64,000 nucleotides of DNA from Lentibacillus cibarius (GCF_005887555.1 NZ_VCIA01000001.1:1240001-1304000); one strand, 5' to 3'; shown: positions 31,018 through 39,828, counted from the first letter of the stretch. Made by a program: numbers and translations. Notes: generated from the sequence alone by a model not told the origin.

Positions 31018-31120
31018 TGTCGGACGTAAATGGGCTGATGGGGCGTGCGTCACTCGAGTGGGCGGGCCTGTCGCTCGAGTTGCGGGGCGTGTCGCTCGAG
31101 TTGCGCTCCCTATCCTTGGA
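31018..31120 (+). repeat. A array 3: three clear 21-bp units plus one decayed
   Basis: Units start at 31052, 31073 and 31094; 31115 is degenerate (CCTTGGA for GCTCGAG). The preceding 30 bp (GACGTAAATGGGCTGATGGGG) match 39829-39855, another module junction. It lies about 60 bp upstream of the proBA promoter. Confidence 0.9.
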
Positions 31121-31239
31121 ATTTGCCTTTCATATTTAGTTTAGCAGCTACAGTTTAAAATAATCGAGGCCCAGTATCATACATGCGTTGGCCAAGCATA
31201 TATTAGTAAAAATTGCTTATTAAGGAGGTGATTACTGTT

Positions 31240-31992
31240 ATGGAAATGGTTTATCGTTTTCGGAACCTTAGTTTTGATAGACAGTTATTTGCAGTTACCC
31301 TTGTATTATTAATCATAGTTGGTTTACTCACACAACAATTCTCTTCATTAATTGTACTAACTGAACCATTATTAATCATACTTGGTTGTCTACTCATTTG
31401 GATAAATGTTAGTTACGAAAATTCAGTAAGGAAGGTGATCGGAATATGCTTGATCACCATGTTCCTATCTCTGACTTTTCTAAAATGGCTACCTTTTTCT
31501 TATGCTATTGCTGAATTCATTATTTATCCTATAGGAGTCTTACTGCTCTTTGAGTTTACACGTGTTGCAAAAATGGATAAAAAAGCTTCATTCTTTTGGC
31601 TTGTATTCGTTCCATTAATTCTTGGAGCAGCTACTGTACAATTACTAAACTTAAGCAATGAGCAATGGTGGGTTCCGTTTCTCGCATTTCCTATAGCTTG
31701 GCTGTATATGGCTCTTTACGCTAATGCCACTACATTTAAAAGTACAATAAGATATGTAGGCGTATTTTTAATTACAATACTAGTGGGTTTCTATTTAGCA
31801 GTCGATATATTAGCTTTAGATTTTGTTACTAAAATGTTTGAAAACGAGGAGATTAAACAAGTATTTGCACATAGTGATACCTTACCTTTTGTACATTTAG
31901 CTGTTACTGCTTTCTTTATTCCATTTATAGTTAGTTGTTTTATATGTTATCTGATTGCTAATTATCGGGAAAAAAGCTCAGGCGAAAACTAA
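31240..31992 (+). CDS. Multi-pass membrane protein, unknown (250 aa)
   Basis: Seven to eight predicted membrane helices, with short loops and a charged tail ending NYREKSSGEN. AAGGAGGTG lies nine bases before the ATG at 31240; the longer frame from 31213 overlaps that site. No transporter or enzyme signature recognised. It stands alone, followed by a strong hairpin shared with the convergent toxin-like gene. Confidence 0.7.
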   Translation: MEMVYRFRNLSFDRQLFAVTLVLLIIVGLLTQQFSSLIVLTEPLLIILGCLLIWINVSYENSVRKVIGICLITMFLSLTFLKWLPFSYAIAEFIIYPIGVLLLFEFTRVAKMDKKASFFWLVFVPLILGAATVQLLNLSNEQWWVPFLAFPIAWLYMALYANATTFKSTIRYVGVFLITILVGFYLAVDILALDFVTKMFENEEIKQVFAHSDTLPFVHLAVTAFFIPFIVSCFICYLIANYREKSSGEN

Positions 31993-32088
31993 ATTATCTA
32001 AATCTTTCTTTTCCTTTGCTATAACCATGATATTTACTGGGAACTACTTTTAACGTACGAATAAATTCATGTTTTAGTAATTTTCAAG

Positions 32089-32141
32089 AAAAAAGTAACC
32101 TACCCTATCCTTTGGTCGAGGCGGAGGACGGTTACTTTTTT
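32089..32141. terminator. Bidirectional terminator
   Basis: AAAAAAGTAACC facing GGTTACTTTTTT with a 28-base loop. It contains the stop codon of the 29-aa minus-strand gene. Confidence 0.85.
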
Positions 32142-32221
32142 CTATTCATGACAAACGTTAGGACTCCTATCAAAACCATATTTGATGTGAGTGCAATCAT
32201 TATTGCTTGATATGTTGTCAT
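32132..32221 (-). CDS. Holin-like small hydrophobic toxin (type I TA, TxpA/Bsr-like), 29 aa
   Basis: ATG at 32221 follows GGGAGGTGGTAAAA. The peptide starts MTTYQAIMIALTS, has one hydrophobic helix (MVLIGVLTFVM) and ends NRKK. This matches the short peptides usually annotated as putative holin-like toxins (MTxYEAL... start, one membrane helix, basic tail), which in Firmicutes are commonly type I toxins silenced by an antisense RNA. No antisense promoter is proven here. The stop codon lies in the terminator stem, as is typical for such genes. Confidence 0.55.
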   Translation of the reverse strand: MTTYQAIMIALTSNMVLIGVLTFVMNRKK

Positions 32222-32316
32222 TTTTACCACCTCCCTTCTTCGGGAAATGGTCAACCGCCCATCCGCTTTCTAACACTGATCGTATCAATATCCCCATAAA
32301 AATCTATAAAAATACA

Positions 32317-32366
32317 AAAGGAGAGACAATCTTGCTATGTTGAATAATTGTCTCTCCCTTTCTTTT
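32317..32366 (+). terminator. Hairpin upstream of the toxin-like gene
   Basis: AAAGGAGAGACAAT facing ATTGTCTCTCCCTTT, then TTCTTTT: a 14-bp stem. There is no gene before it on the plus strand within 90 bp, so it may end an unseen small RNA. Confidence 0.6.
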
Positions 32367-32549
32367 ATTCTTCAAATCGAAAAGTCCTGCCAGAGATTTT
32401 CAAGAGCGAGTTAACCGCTGAAACGAGCCGGCGACACATGTAAATACCCCAATAGGAAAGTGTCCATTTTTATCTAGCAATAATTGATTATTTTAGTTTA
32501 GCAGTTACAAATGTTTCATTCGGTACAGTCGCATTGAGTATTTCTTCCC

Positions 32550-32740
32550 CTAACGAGCATATTGCTGTTTGCGGGCGGCGGCAACACGGGAACGGATGGA
32601 CGCGGAGGTTTCATTATGTTTGGCCGTCTCTCGATCCAGGGCTACAGTATCGAGATTCAGTAACATATCCATGCGTTCCTGAATAGGCCCGGAAACGCGA
32701 TTATGATAGGCAGTGATCTGTTTGGGGTACAGGTACAATA
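32550..32740 (-). pseudogene. comM (Mg-chelatase-like) C-terminal fragment
   Basis: The minus strand reads PKQITAYHNRVSGPIQERMD and ETSASIRSRVAAARKQQYAR, the conserved YxxRISGPxxDRxD and SSAxIRxRVxAAR motifs of ComM/YifB proteins, ending at an early stop. The matching N-terminal debris lies at 33850-34431, with unrelated genes between. Confidence 0.8.
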
Positions 32741-32865
32741 ATAGCGGTTCGATCCTAAAAATCCACATGGACACGGATTCATATAGAAATAAACAAAAAT
32801 AGTTTTAACCCTATTGTTTTTAAAATCGAAGTAACCATTATTTGCAATGGGTTACTTGCTTTTAT

Positions 32866-33288
32866 TTATCTTGACTTAAAAGAAATATATGTTCGTTCAA
32901 CAAAGTCTAAAAAACTTCCTTTTTCAAAGTCATATGCATAATGTTCATCTTGACAAAATCGAAGGCGTATAGAATCACGGTTTTTAGTCAACCAAAAACT
33001 CGTTTCCTTTTGACCTTTCTTTCTTAAAGGGATTTGCGTTAAAATTTCAATATCCTCTTCCCGTATATCATTCGTTTTAATGTCAATTGCAATTATTAAT
33101 TCGGGCGTTGCTTCATTTGGACTATCATTCATATCCACCATCATCCACCGTTTGTTAGGAATCTCCTCCAAATATATAGAATACCCTTCCTCTCTTCCAA
33201 AGTCTAAATTAATATCTGGAAACTTGGTAGCGATCGCTTTTATAAAGGCAGTATTCTTTTTTTTCGGAAACGAATTTTTACTATTCAT
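32866..33288 (-). CDS. Hypothetical protein (140 aa), intact paralogue of 1866-2275
   Basis: ATG at 33288 after GGGGTG. A soluble alpha/beta protein with DFGREEGYSIYLEE, MMVDMNDSP, IIAIDIKTND and a YDFEKGSFLDFVERTYISF tail. A decayed relative at 1866-2275 shows the gene recurs in this genome. Family not recognised. It lies between two halves of a broken comM, so it probably arrived by insertion or deletion-joining. Confidence 0.65.
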   Translation of the reverse strand: MNSKNSFPKKKNTAFIKAIATKFPDINLDFGREEGYSIYLEEIPNKRWMMVDMNDSPNEATPELIIAIDIKTNDIREEDIEILTQIPLRKKGQKETSFWLTKNRDSIRLRFCQDEHYAYDFEKGSFLDFVERTYISFKSR

Positions 33289-33330
33289 AACACCCCACCC
33301 AACTTACTAAATTGAGACCATTATTACTTC

Positions 33331-33690
33331 TTATTCAGGCCTACCCATATTTAAAAATTCATGAACCTTTTCTTTACTATCATCATTAATTTTTAGAACT
33401 GAACCTACGCCTTTAGCATAATATTCAATCATTGTGGTTTCTCCTTTTTCCCTTTTTACAACAATACAATTAAATGTTTCACCATTTTGAGTCAAATCCT
33501 CATATCCTAAAAATGTAATATATAGTTTCCCTTTTAGGTCTGATGTATATTGATAATTGTATTCATAAGTTTTCCCTTCTACCATTTTTGACGGAAGATA
33601 GATTTCTGGCTCTATATACCAAGTCTGATTACCATCTTCATTTTCTTCACCAACAGTTAGAATATCATTATTTCCATTTATATGTAAAAA
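33331..33690 (-). pseudogene. 5'-truncated gene of unknown function
   Basis: An open frame without a start reads NGNNDILTVGEENEDGNQTW, YIEPEIYLPSKMVEGKTYEY and LYITFLGYEDLTQNG, ending at 33331. It looks like the beta-rich C-terminal half of a secreted or lipoprotein domain. The N-terminal half ends abruptly near 33690. Confidence 0.5.
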
Positions 33691-33849
33691 ATTTCACGGG
33701 TGTTTCCGTGTAAGGAAGCCCCTAAAAAGTGTTAGAAATCTAATATTGTTTTTTCTCTTTAACTAACTCAACTTTTGCAGACCGAAATAGGCAGGTATAT
33801 CTTGATATAATTGGGCAGACCCGCTATCCATTGCTGCAGTTGACTCTTT

Positions 33850-34431
33850 GATAGGATGCTGAATTTTCTTATTACTCTTTTCAGGGTATCTTCAAGAAGC
33901 TCGATCAATTGCTGTAATGCTACAGACCAATCGAGGTCACTGCCCTCTATAAATGTGACGCCAGCGCTTTCCTATTCCAGAGAGGTCCATTCATTAACCC
34001 TCGCGGCATCAATCTCTAGCGCTCGTTTCGCAAGCTTGTGGCCAAGTATATGCTGGAAGTCTTTATCATCCGTTACCGGCTCAGGATGCTTTGTTTCAGA
34101 AGAAGACATTGAGATGATCGCAAATGAAGAAAGCTGACCATAAAAAAAGAGGCAACGACGTCGTGCAGTGTTTCAACAAAACAGCATTCCATCCCATCTA
34201 TTTGCGGTAATGGCATATCCTTCATAAGGGGCAAATACAATTGCTTGAACCCTTCCTTCCTGGCGGCAACAATTGCGAGAAGCATCCCATCAACCGGCTT
34301 AATCGTGTCATCGGCGATAAGCCACCCAGAAAAGCAGCACCATCTGGAACAGCATCCTTCATATCCCCCGCTTTCTCATCACTCCCAGAAATGATATTCA
34401 TCCAATTAATAAAAATACTCATAATTATCAT
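33850..34431 (-). pseudogene. comM (Mg-chelatase-like) N-terminal debris
   Basis: The minus strand carries, in shifting frames, GAAFLGGLS (ComM LGELALDG region), VDGMLLAIVAARKEGFKQLY, DGMECCFVETLHDVV and DFQHILGHKLAKRALEIDAA (region just before the P-loop). The P-loop is missing and several stops occur. Confidence 0.75.
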
Positions 34432-34615
34432 GCTTGTATTATATCAATATATAGAAATCCAAGTTTAAAGACCTGCGGTGATATGTCAAGAGGAAAATAA
34501 CTAAATATTCGATTGTCAAGGTTCAATTTTGCGAAAAAAGGCATCAGGAAACTAGACCAGTAAATAAATGGAAATTACTGGTAATCAGTAAAAGGATTTA
34601 GAAGCTATTTGTGCT
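34432..34615. other. Downstream flank of IS110 copy 2
   Basis: AT-rich. Contains the small inverted repeat CCAGTAA...TTACTGG at about 34557-34586. No gene; it probably includes the end of the IS. Confidence 0.35.
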
Positions 34616-35845
34616 TCATGCATTCACGCTCCTTTTTGGCGTGTAGATTTGGTGATTGCGTAGTAGCACATCCACCAAACGCACTAATTTTCTTGCGGTT
34701 AAGACGAGTGCTCTTTTGTGTTGATGCTTAGGTACTTCACTGTATTTTTTCGCGTAATATGCTTGATACTCAGGAACGTGCCGTCTTACCGAGTTGGCGG
34801 CTTCAACCAGGTAATATCTGAGGTACTGATTCCCGTTACGCGTAAGTGAAGTGTCGTCAGCTGTGAAGCGGCCTGATTGGTGCTTTCGCCAATAAAGGCC
34901 TGCATATTTGGCTATCTTAGTTTCATCATCAAATCGCTCAATTTGGCCGATTTCGGCGATGATTCCCGCAGTAAACACGGGCCCGATGCCTGGGATAGTG
35001 ACAAGCGTTTGTGGCAGTCCAGCCATGATACGCTCGATTGCTTTATCAATTTCCTTTATCTGTTTTTGGAGTGTGCGAATGACTTCGATAGTTGTACCAA
35101 GAATAACATCGATAGAGTCTTCCACAACCTTGTCCAGACGGTAAGAAGAACGAACGGCTTTCTGAATGGATTTCGCAACACATTCCGGGTCACCAAAGCG
35201 ATTTCTGCCCTTTTCTTGTAGAAAATCAGCTAGATCTTCAACCGGCATTTGCGCAAGTTCATCCAGACTGAACTTCTCGAAAAACAGTTCCATCATGGCA
35301 TTCCCAAAAACGGAAGAATCGACTTCCTCTTTGAAGGTATTGCATTTAAAACTCAAGTGTTGAAGGAAGTGCTGCTTTTCCTTGGTAACCTGATGAACTA
35401 GCTGATACCTGGAGCGTGTAAGCTGTTGGAGCGCAACATATTGGCTCTCTTTGACAACAGACATTGGCAATCGGCCAAAACGCAGATAATCGGCGATGAC
35501 GAACGCATCAATTTCATCGGTTTTGTCCATGTCGCTATAACTCTTTTTAAAGTTCGCAATCTGTTTTGGATTCATGACAAATACCTCTGCGCCAAGTGCT
35601 TTGAGTGCCTCATCATGATGAAGAAACATGGATGGATGAAAACTATAAACGGACGTGGATTCAAGCCCGAATTTGAGCGTATCAACAGCCTGATCACGCA
35701 AATATTCCAAAACAGTATCCCGAAGCTCACTAGCACCAGGAAGGTCATTGGAAACCGTGAAGGATTTAACCTTTTCTCCTTCACCATCCAGCAAACAAAT
35801 CTTGATATCAAAAGAACTAACATCTAATCCAGCAAATAATTTCAT
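34616..35845 (-). CDS. IS110-family transposase (copy 2)
   Basis: 409 aa from the ATG at 35845 (RBS GGAGGAG); a longer in-frame extension is not needed. RuvC-like DEDD residues: D8 (FAGLDVSSFD), E62 (FGLESTSVYSF) and D110/D113 (KTDEIDAFVIADYL). The C-terminal Tnp20 domain has TIPGIGPVFTAGIIAEIG and the serine motif RKHQSGRFTADDT. Intact and only distantly related to copy 1. Confidence 0.94.
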   Translation of the reverse strand: MKLFAGLDVSSFDIKICLLDGEGEKVKSFTVSNDLPGASELRDTVLEYLRDQAVDTLKFGLESTSVYSFHPSMFLHHDEALKALGAEVFVMNPKQIANFKKSYSDMDKTDEIDAFVIADYLRFGRLPMSVVKESQYVALQQLTRSRYQLVHQVTKEKQHFLQHLSFKCNTFKEEVDSSVFGNAMMELFFEKFSLDELAQMPVEDLADFLQEKGRNRFGDPECVAKSIQKAVRSSYRLDKVVEDSIDVILGTTIEVIRTLQKQIKEIDKAIERIMAGLPQTLVTIPGIGPVFTAGIIAEIGQIERFDDETKIAKYAGLYWRKHQSGRFTADDTSLTRNGNQYLRYYLVEAANSVRRHVPEYQAYYAKKYSEVPKHQHKRALVLTARKLVRLVDVLLRNHQIYTPKRSVNA

Positions 35846-36110
35846 GGGGGGTTCTCCTCCTTTCGATTTAGAATCATTGGTACTATTTCTTGGACGCCCT
35901 GAGATATCCCTAGTGTGAACGCCGATCAGCAACCTCGTGTATAAGTACTAACCCTGATTCGAAAGCCGCCCTGGGGCTACTAACACCCAGGTTCGAGATT
36001 CAGGGTGCACAGCCTGCGAGTAGGAAGGTCCGAACGCACACTGGGAAACAGTCTTTACGTGTGGTCTAGCCACAAGGGGGAAAAGAATTGTCCCAAATGA
36101 TCCTAAGACC
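35846..36110 (-). ncRNA. IS110 upstream structured region; strong bridge-RNA candidate
   Basis: About 260 bp of non-coding, GC-rich DNA directly upstream of the transposase. It contains nested inverted repeats: ACCCTGATTCGAA (35951-35963) facing TTCGAGATTCAGGGT (35992-36006), with an inner CCTGG...CCAGG stem. IS110-group elements encode their bridge RNA in this position. The exact RNA ends and the target-binding loops cannot be set by eye. Confidence 0.55.
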
Positions 36111-36225
36111 ATTATCTAGGAACATCACGGGACGTCCAAGACTTTTGACTATATCCAGCAGGAAAAGTAAGAAAATATGGGCTCAAATGATAGGGCCTAA
36201 ACATAATATACGAGGGGGGCTTTCT

Positions 36226-37575
36226 ATGAAAAAGCAATCTGTTGAAAAATTTGGTTATCAACAGGAGCTGAAAAGGGGACTATCTTTTACCGACATTATT
36301 ATTTATGGTTTAATCTTTATGGTCCCAATTGCACCATTCGGTGTATACGGCGAGGTCATGGTCGGGGCAAAAGGAATGGTTGCGCTCGCATATCTCATTG
36401 GAATGGTCGGTATGATTTTTACCGCATTGAGTTATGCGCGCATGTCTGAGGAGTTTCCACTTGCAGGTTCCGTATATGCCTATGTAGGGCGAGGAATCAA
36501 TCAGCACCTTGGTTTTATTGCCGGCTGGCTGATTTTATTGGATTATATTTTAGTACCAACGTTAATGTATGTTGTCAGTGCAGCAGCGCTTGGTGGGGTA
36601 TTGCCAGGGGTTCCAGCATGGGTTTGGATTATCATTTTCGTAATTATTAACACGGTTATAAACTACTTAGGAATTGAAATGACGGCACGGACAAATAAAA
36701 TATTTTTAGTATTCGAATTGATCGTTCTGGTGATTTTCCTTGTGATTGGTATTACAGCTATCGCGAATGGTGTGAACGGCGCTACATTTTCATTTGACCC
36801 ACTATTTAATCCGGACAATTTCAGTTTGAACTTAGTGTTAGGTGCCGTTTCGATTGCAGTTCTCAGTTTTCTTGGGTTTGATGCTATATCTACGTTGTCG
36901 GAAGAGTCAAAAGAGGGCCCTAAGGCAATTGGACGTGGAATGATCATTTCCTTGTTACTCGTTGGTGTACTATTTATTGTTCAAACATGGGTAGCAGCAT
37001 TAATCTTTCCGGACTACGAATCTTTCTCGAATATTGATACAGCATTTTATGAAACAGCGGAAATCGCTGGAGGTAAATGGCTCGGAGTACTTACAGCTGT
37101 AGCTACAGCATTGGCGTGGGGAATAGCAGATGCACTTGTGGCACAGGCAGCAATCTCACGTGTTCTGTATAGTATGGCGCGAGACAAAAAACTGCCACAA
37201 TTTCTTTCAAAAGTACACCCAAAGTATAAGACGCCATATACAAGTACTTTATTGGTAGCAGGAATTTCTGTGATCCTCGGTTTTGTGTTTATTGGAGGTA
37301 TTGATACTTTAGCTACACTAGTAAACTTCGGAGCACTTTCTGCCTTTTTGCTCCTAAATGTAAGTGTATTCTATCACTTTATCTTAAAAAAGAAACAACA
37401 CGATTACTGGAATTTCTTAATACTCCCGCTGATTGGCTTTATTGTCATTGGTTTTGTGTGGCTCAATTTTTCATCACTGACAAAAATCGTTGGGCTAAGT
37501 TGGCTCCTGGTTGGTATAGTAGTTACGATTATCCTTGCTGCGAAAGGTAAAGATGCTAACATTGACCTCGACTAA
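36226..37575 (+). CDS. APC-family amino acid permease
   Basis: 449 aa, 12 membrane segments. APC hallmarks: MVPIAPFGVYGEVM in helix 1, MSEEFPLAGSVYAYVGRGI, FLGFDAISTLSEESKEGP (the conserved EE after helix 6) and a C-terminal charged tail. The ATG at 36226 follows GAGGGGGG; the longer frame starting at 36088 runs into IS110-related DNA. The acetamidase/formamidase gene 93 bp downstream suggests import of an amine or amide substrate. IS110 copy 2 abuts its promoter region. Confidence 0.9.
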   Translation: MKKQSVEKFGYQQELKRGLSFTDIIIYGLIFMVPIAPFGVYGEVMVGAKGMVALAYLIGMVGMIFTALSYARMSEEFPLAGSVYAYVGRGINQHLGFIAGWLILLDYILVPTLMYVVSAAALGGVLPGVPAWVWIIIFVIINTVINYLGIEMTARTNKIFLVFELIVLVIFLVIGITAIANGVNGATFSFDPLFNPDNFSLNLVLGAVSIAVLSFLGFDAISTLSEESKEGPKAIGRGMIISLLLVGVLFIVQTWVAALIFPDYESFSNIDTAFYETAEIAGGKWLGVLTAVATALAWGIADALVAQAAISRVLYSMARDKKLPQFLSKVHPKYKTPYTSTLLVAGISVILGFVFIGGIDTLATLVNFGALSAFLLLNVSVFYHFILKKKQHDYWNFLILPLIGFIVIGFVWLNFSSLTKIVGLSWLLVGIVVTIILAAKGKDANIDLD

Positions 37576-37668
37576 AAAGACGCAGGCATTTTATAGTTTC
37601 TTCGACTATCATTTGATCGACAAACTAACACGAATTCGGAAAATAAAATTTTAGAGGAGTGATTTCTT

Positions 37669-38625
37669 ATGTCCATTCATCATCACAACCATTCATTTAT
37701 GACCATCCATGATTTTAATCGGCATAGTCATATTGGCTGGGATAACTCGCTTAAGCCCATCGCAGAAGTTGATTCTGGTCAGACTGTAACGTATGAAATT
37801 ACAGAGTCTTCCGGTGGACAGTTTAATAAGCATTCAACGGCGGAAGATGTGAAAAACCTTGATTTCTCTAAGGTGAATCCAACTGCTGGTCCAGTTTACG
37901 TTAAAGGGGCACAGCCGGGCGATACACTGGAAATTGAAATGATTAATTTCCAGCAACTTGATTGGGGATGGACTGCGCTCATACCTGGCTTTGGTCTATT
38001 ATCCGACTACTTTCAGGAACCTGCGATTAAAACATTTGACCTGACAAACTCGAATACGATTGAATTTTTGGATGGCATTAACCTTTCCATGAAGCCATTT
38101 CCGGGAACCGTTGGTGTTGCTCTTCCTGAATCAGGTAAATTCAGCGTTGTTCCACCACGGAAAAACGGTGGAAATATGGATATCCGCCATTTGACTCGAG
38201 GAACAAAACTTTATCTTCCTGTCTGGGTGGAAGGTGCTTTATTTTCAATTGGGGATACGCATGCAGCTCAGGGTGATGGCGAAGTATGCGGTACAGCAAT
38301 TGAGGCTTCCATGGAAACAACCATCCGATTCACCTTGCATAAAGGGAAAAGTATTCAGGAACCGCGCTATGAAATTCCTGGGCCGCCAACACCAGAAGCA
38401 GACAGCCGCGGTTATTATGTAACAACCGGGCATGGCGAGGATATTTACCAAGCTTCACAAAATGCCATCCATTATATGATAGAGCACCTAGTTGGCACAT
38501 ACAAAATGACAGAACAGGAGGCATATATGCTGTGCAGTCTGGCAGTTGATTTAAGAATTAGCGAAATCGTCGACATGCCGAACTGGCTCGTATCAGCCTT
38601 TTTGCCGAATGCCATTTTCAGATAA
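37669..38625 (+). CDS. Acetamidase/formamidase family hydrolase
   Basis: 318 aa, FmdA_AmdA family, releasing ammonia from short-chain amides. Diagnostic stretches: NPTAGPVYVKGAQPGDTLEI, GDTHAAQGDGEVCGTAIE (catalytic region with His/Asp/Glu) and the late AYMLCSLAVDLRISEIVDMPN. RBS AGAGGAGTG before the ATG. It follows the permease and ends at a clear terminator, so the pair is probably one operon for amide nitrogen or carbon use. Confidence 0.93.
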   Translation: MSIHHHNHSFMTIHDFNRHSHIGWDNSLKPIAEVDSGQTVTYEITESSGGQFNKHSTAEDVKNLDFSKVNPTAGPVYVKGAQPGDTLEIEMINFQQLDWGWTALIPGFGLLSDYFQEPAIKTFDLTNSNTIEFLDGINLSMKPFPGTVGVALPESGKFSVVPPRKNGGNMDIRHLTRGTKLYLPVWVEGALFSIGDTHAAQGDGEVCGTAIEASMETTIRFTLHKGKSIQEPRYEIPGPPTPEADSRGYYVTTGHGEDIYQASQNAIHYMIEHLVGTYKMTEQEAYMLCSLAVDLRISEIVDMPNWLVSAFLPNAIFR

Positions 38626-38641
38626 TGTTTGGTAACTCTAC

Positions 38642-38676
38642 GCAGGGAGCAACCGTTTGTTCTCCCTGCTTTTTAT
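38642..38676 (+). terminator. Terminator of the permease-amidase unit
   Basis: GCAGGGAGCAA facing TTCTCCCTGC followed by TTTTT. Confidence 0.88.
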
Positions 38677-38734
38677 TGTCGATTGGGTAGGCAAATCATT
38701 ATTATTTACAATTTCATTAGGGATTCTTCTGCTG

Positions 38735-38928
38735 CCCGCTCTTTTTCAGCTTCTCCTGACGCTTTTACCCATGGAACTAATCCAGTATAACTTCCTCCGT
38801 CCGGGCGGCATACGGACGCTCCCCTTGCTGACGACTTCGGCGAAAGGCCGCTTCTTCCGCCTTGGCGCCTTCAACTATCGTGATACTCTTATTCGCCCAG
38901 GCTTGAAAGATGCCCTTTCAAAGGGTTA
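38735..38928 (-). pseudogene. DnaD-like 3' tail, copy D2
   Basis: The minus strand reads KGIFQAWANKSITIVEGAKA, EEAAFRRSRQQGERPYAA and EVILDWF, clearly homologous to copy D3, but with a stop and no 5' half. Confidence 0.75.
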
Positions 38929-39144
38929 GATCGGGCTTTAAACTTTATATCTGATAATAATCTTCCTGATCCAAAAAGAATAGATTATGTAACCTATCTT
39001 ACAGGATATTTTGTATACAACGGCGATGTACCTATGAATGACAGTATGGTGATAAGGCTCAGAGATTGGTATTTAGAAACAAACTTTGTAAACAAATCTA
39101 ATAATACAAGGCGTGAAATGTTTAATGAGCTAATAAATTTATAA
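38929..39144 (+). pseudogene. 3' remnant of an unknown gene
   Basis: An open frame without a start reads LDRALNFISDNNLPDPKRID, YVTYLTGYFVYNGDVPMND and WYLETNFVNKSNNTRREMFN to a stop at 39144, followed by a proper terminator. It is a genuine gene tail cut off on its 5' side exactly where the DnaD-like tail starts. Family not recognised. Confidence 0.55.
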
Positions 39145-39170
39145 GTTATCAGTAGTTTCCATAAGTCATA

Positions 39171-39199
39171 AACCCAGCTTTTTTTGAGCTGGGTTTTTG
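39171..39199 (+). terminator. Terminator of the 38929-39144 gene tail
   Basis: AACCCAGCT facing AGCTGGGTTTTT. Confidence 0.85.
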
Positions 39200-39239
39200 G
39201 CTAATAATATCTAGTCTATAATCTGTGATGAACCAAATA

Positions 39240-39395
39240 TAATAAAACCGACCCTTATTCTTATACCTCGTAACCTTTCCACCTGCTGCTCCAACAATAG
39301 CTTTTCCTGCACAGGTATCCCGCCATTATTGGTGCATATCGGGACAATAATCTGCTTTTCCCTCGCCACTAGTCAAAACTTTAATGAACCGCAGA
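39240..39395 (-). pseudogene. cysQ 3' tail, copy Q1 (most decayed)
   Basis: The nucleotide pattern follows the cysQ end at 55502-55680: TATAATAAAACC..CC.TA, CTCGTAACC.TTTCCACCTGC, CAACAATAGCTT.TCCTG and GGTATCCC. The reading is broken in all frames. It is the first module of the composite repeat at 39.2-40.4 kb. Confidence 0.65.
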
Positions 39396-39415
39396 AGATA
39401 CATTCTATGTTGTAC

Positions 39416-39440
39416 GATTTTCGGAAGCTGCCGAAAATCA
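39416..39440. repeat. H hairpin repeat 2
   Basis: GATTTTTCGGAAGCTGCCGAAAATC followed by AACCTTTGG; the flanks match copy 1. Confidence 0.85.
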
Positions 39441-39468
39441 ACCTTTGGAAATGGGGTTATCCTCAAAC

Positions 39469-39780
39469 TCACCCACTATACTTCGCCAATAGCCGTTCTG
39501 TTTCTTTCCACTCGGCCGTCCTATCACGGGATTCTTCTGCTGCCTGTTCCTTCTCTCGCTTCAGCTTCTCCTGACGTTTTTGCTCATAGAACCAATCTGG
39601 TATAACTTCATTCGTCTGGGCGGCATACATACGCCCCCCTTGCTGCCGACTCCGGCGAAATGCTGCTTCTTCGGCCTTGGCATCTTCAACTGTCGTGATG
39701 CCTTTCTTCACCCACGCTTGCAGAATCCCCTTCACATAGCTCCAGTTGCTCTTGCTGCGCTCGGATGTCGTGCATCGCGT
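39469..39780 (-). pseudogene. DnaD-like 3' tail, copy D3 (best preserved)
   Basis: The minus strand reads NWSYVKGILQAWVKKGITTV, EDAKAEEAAFRRSRQQ, EVIPDWFYEQKRQEKLKREK and ERLLAKYSG. The pattern LxxWxxxGIxTVEDA matches the C-terminal end of DnaD-domain replication proteins, followed by a charged linker. No N-terminal part exists here. Copies D1 and D2 are more decayed. Confidence 0.75.
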
Positions 39781-39828
39781 CCAGGGACGAGTTCCTCCCC
39801 GAGGTCAGCCACCCAATTCATCAAAGTG

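Noticed and set aside
36088..36225. Upstream extension of the APC permease (SRNITGRPRLLTISSRK...)
   Set aside because: It lies in IS110-related inverted DNA and precedes a much better start (GAGGGGGG then ATG at 36226).
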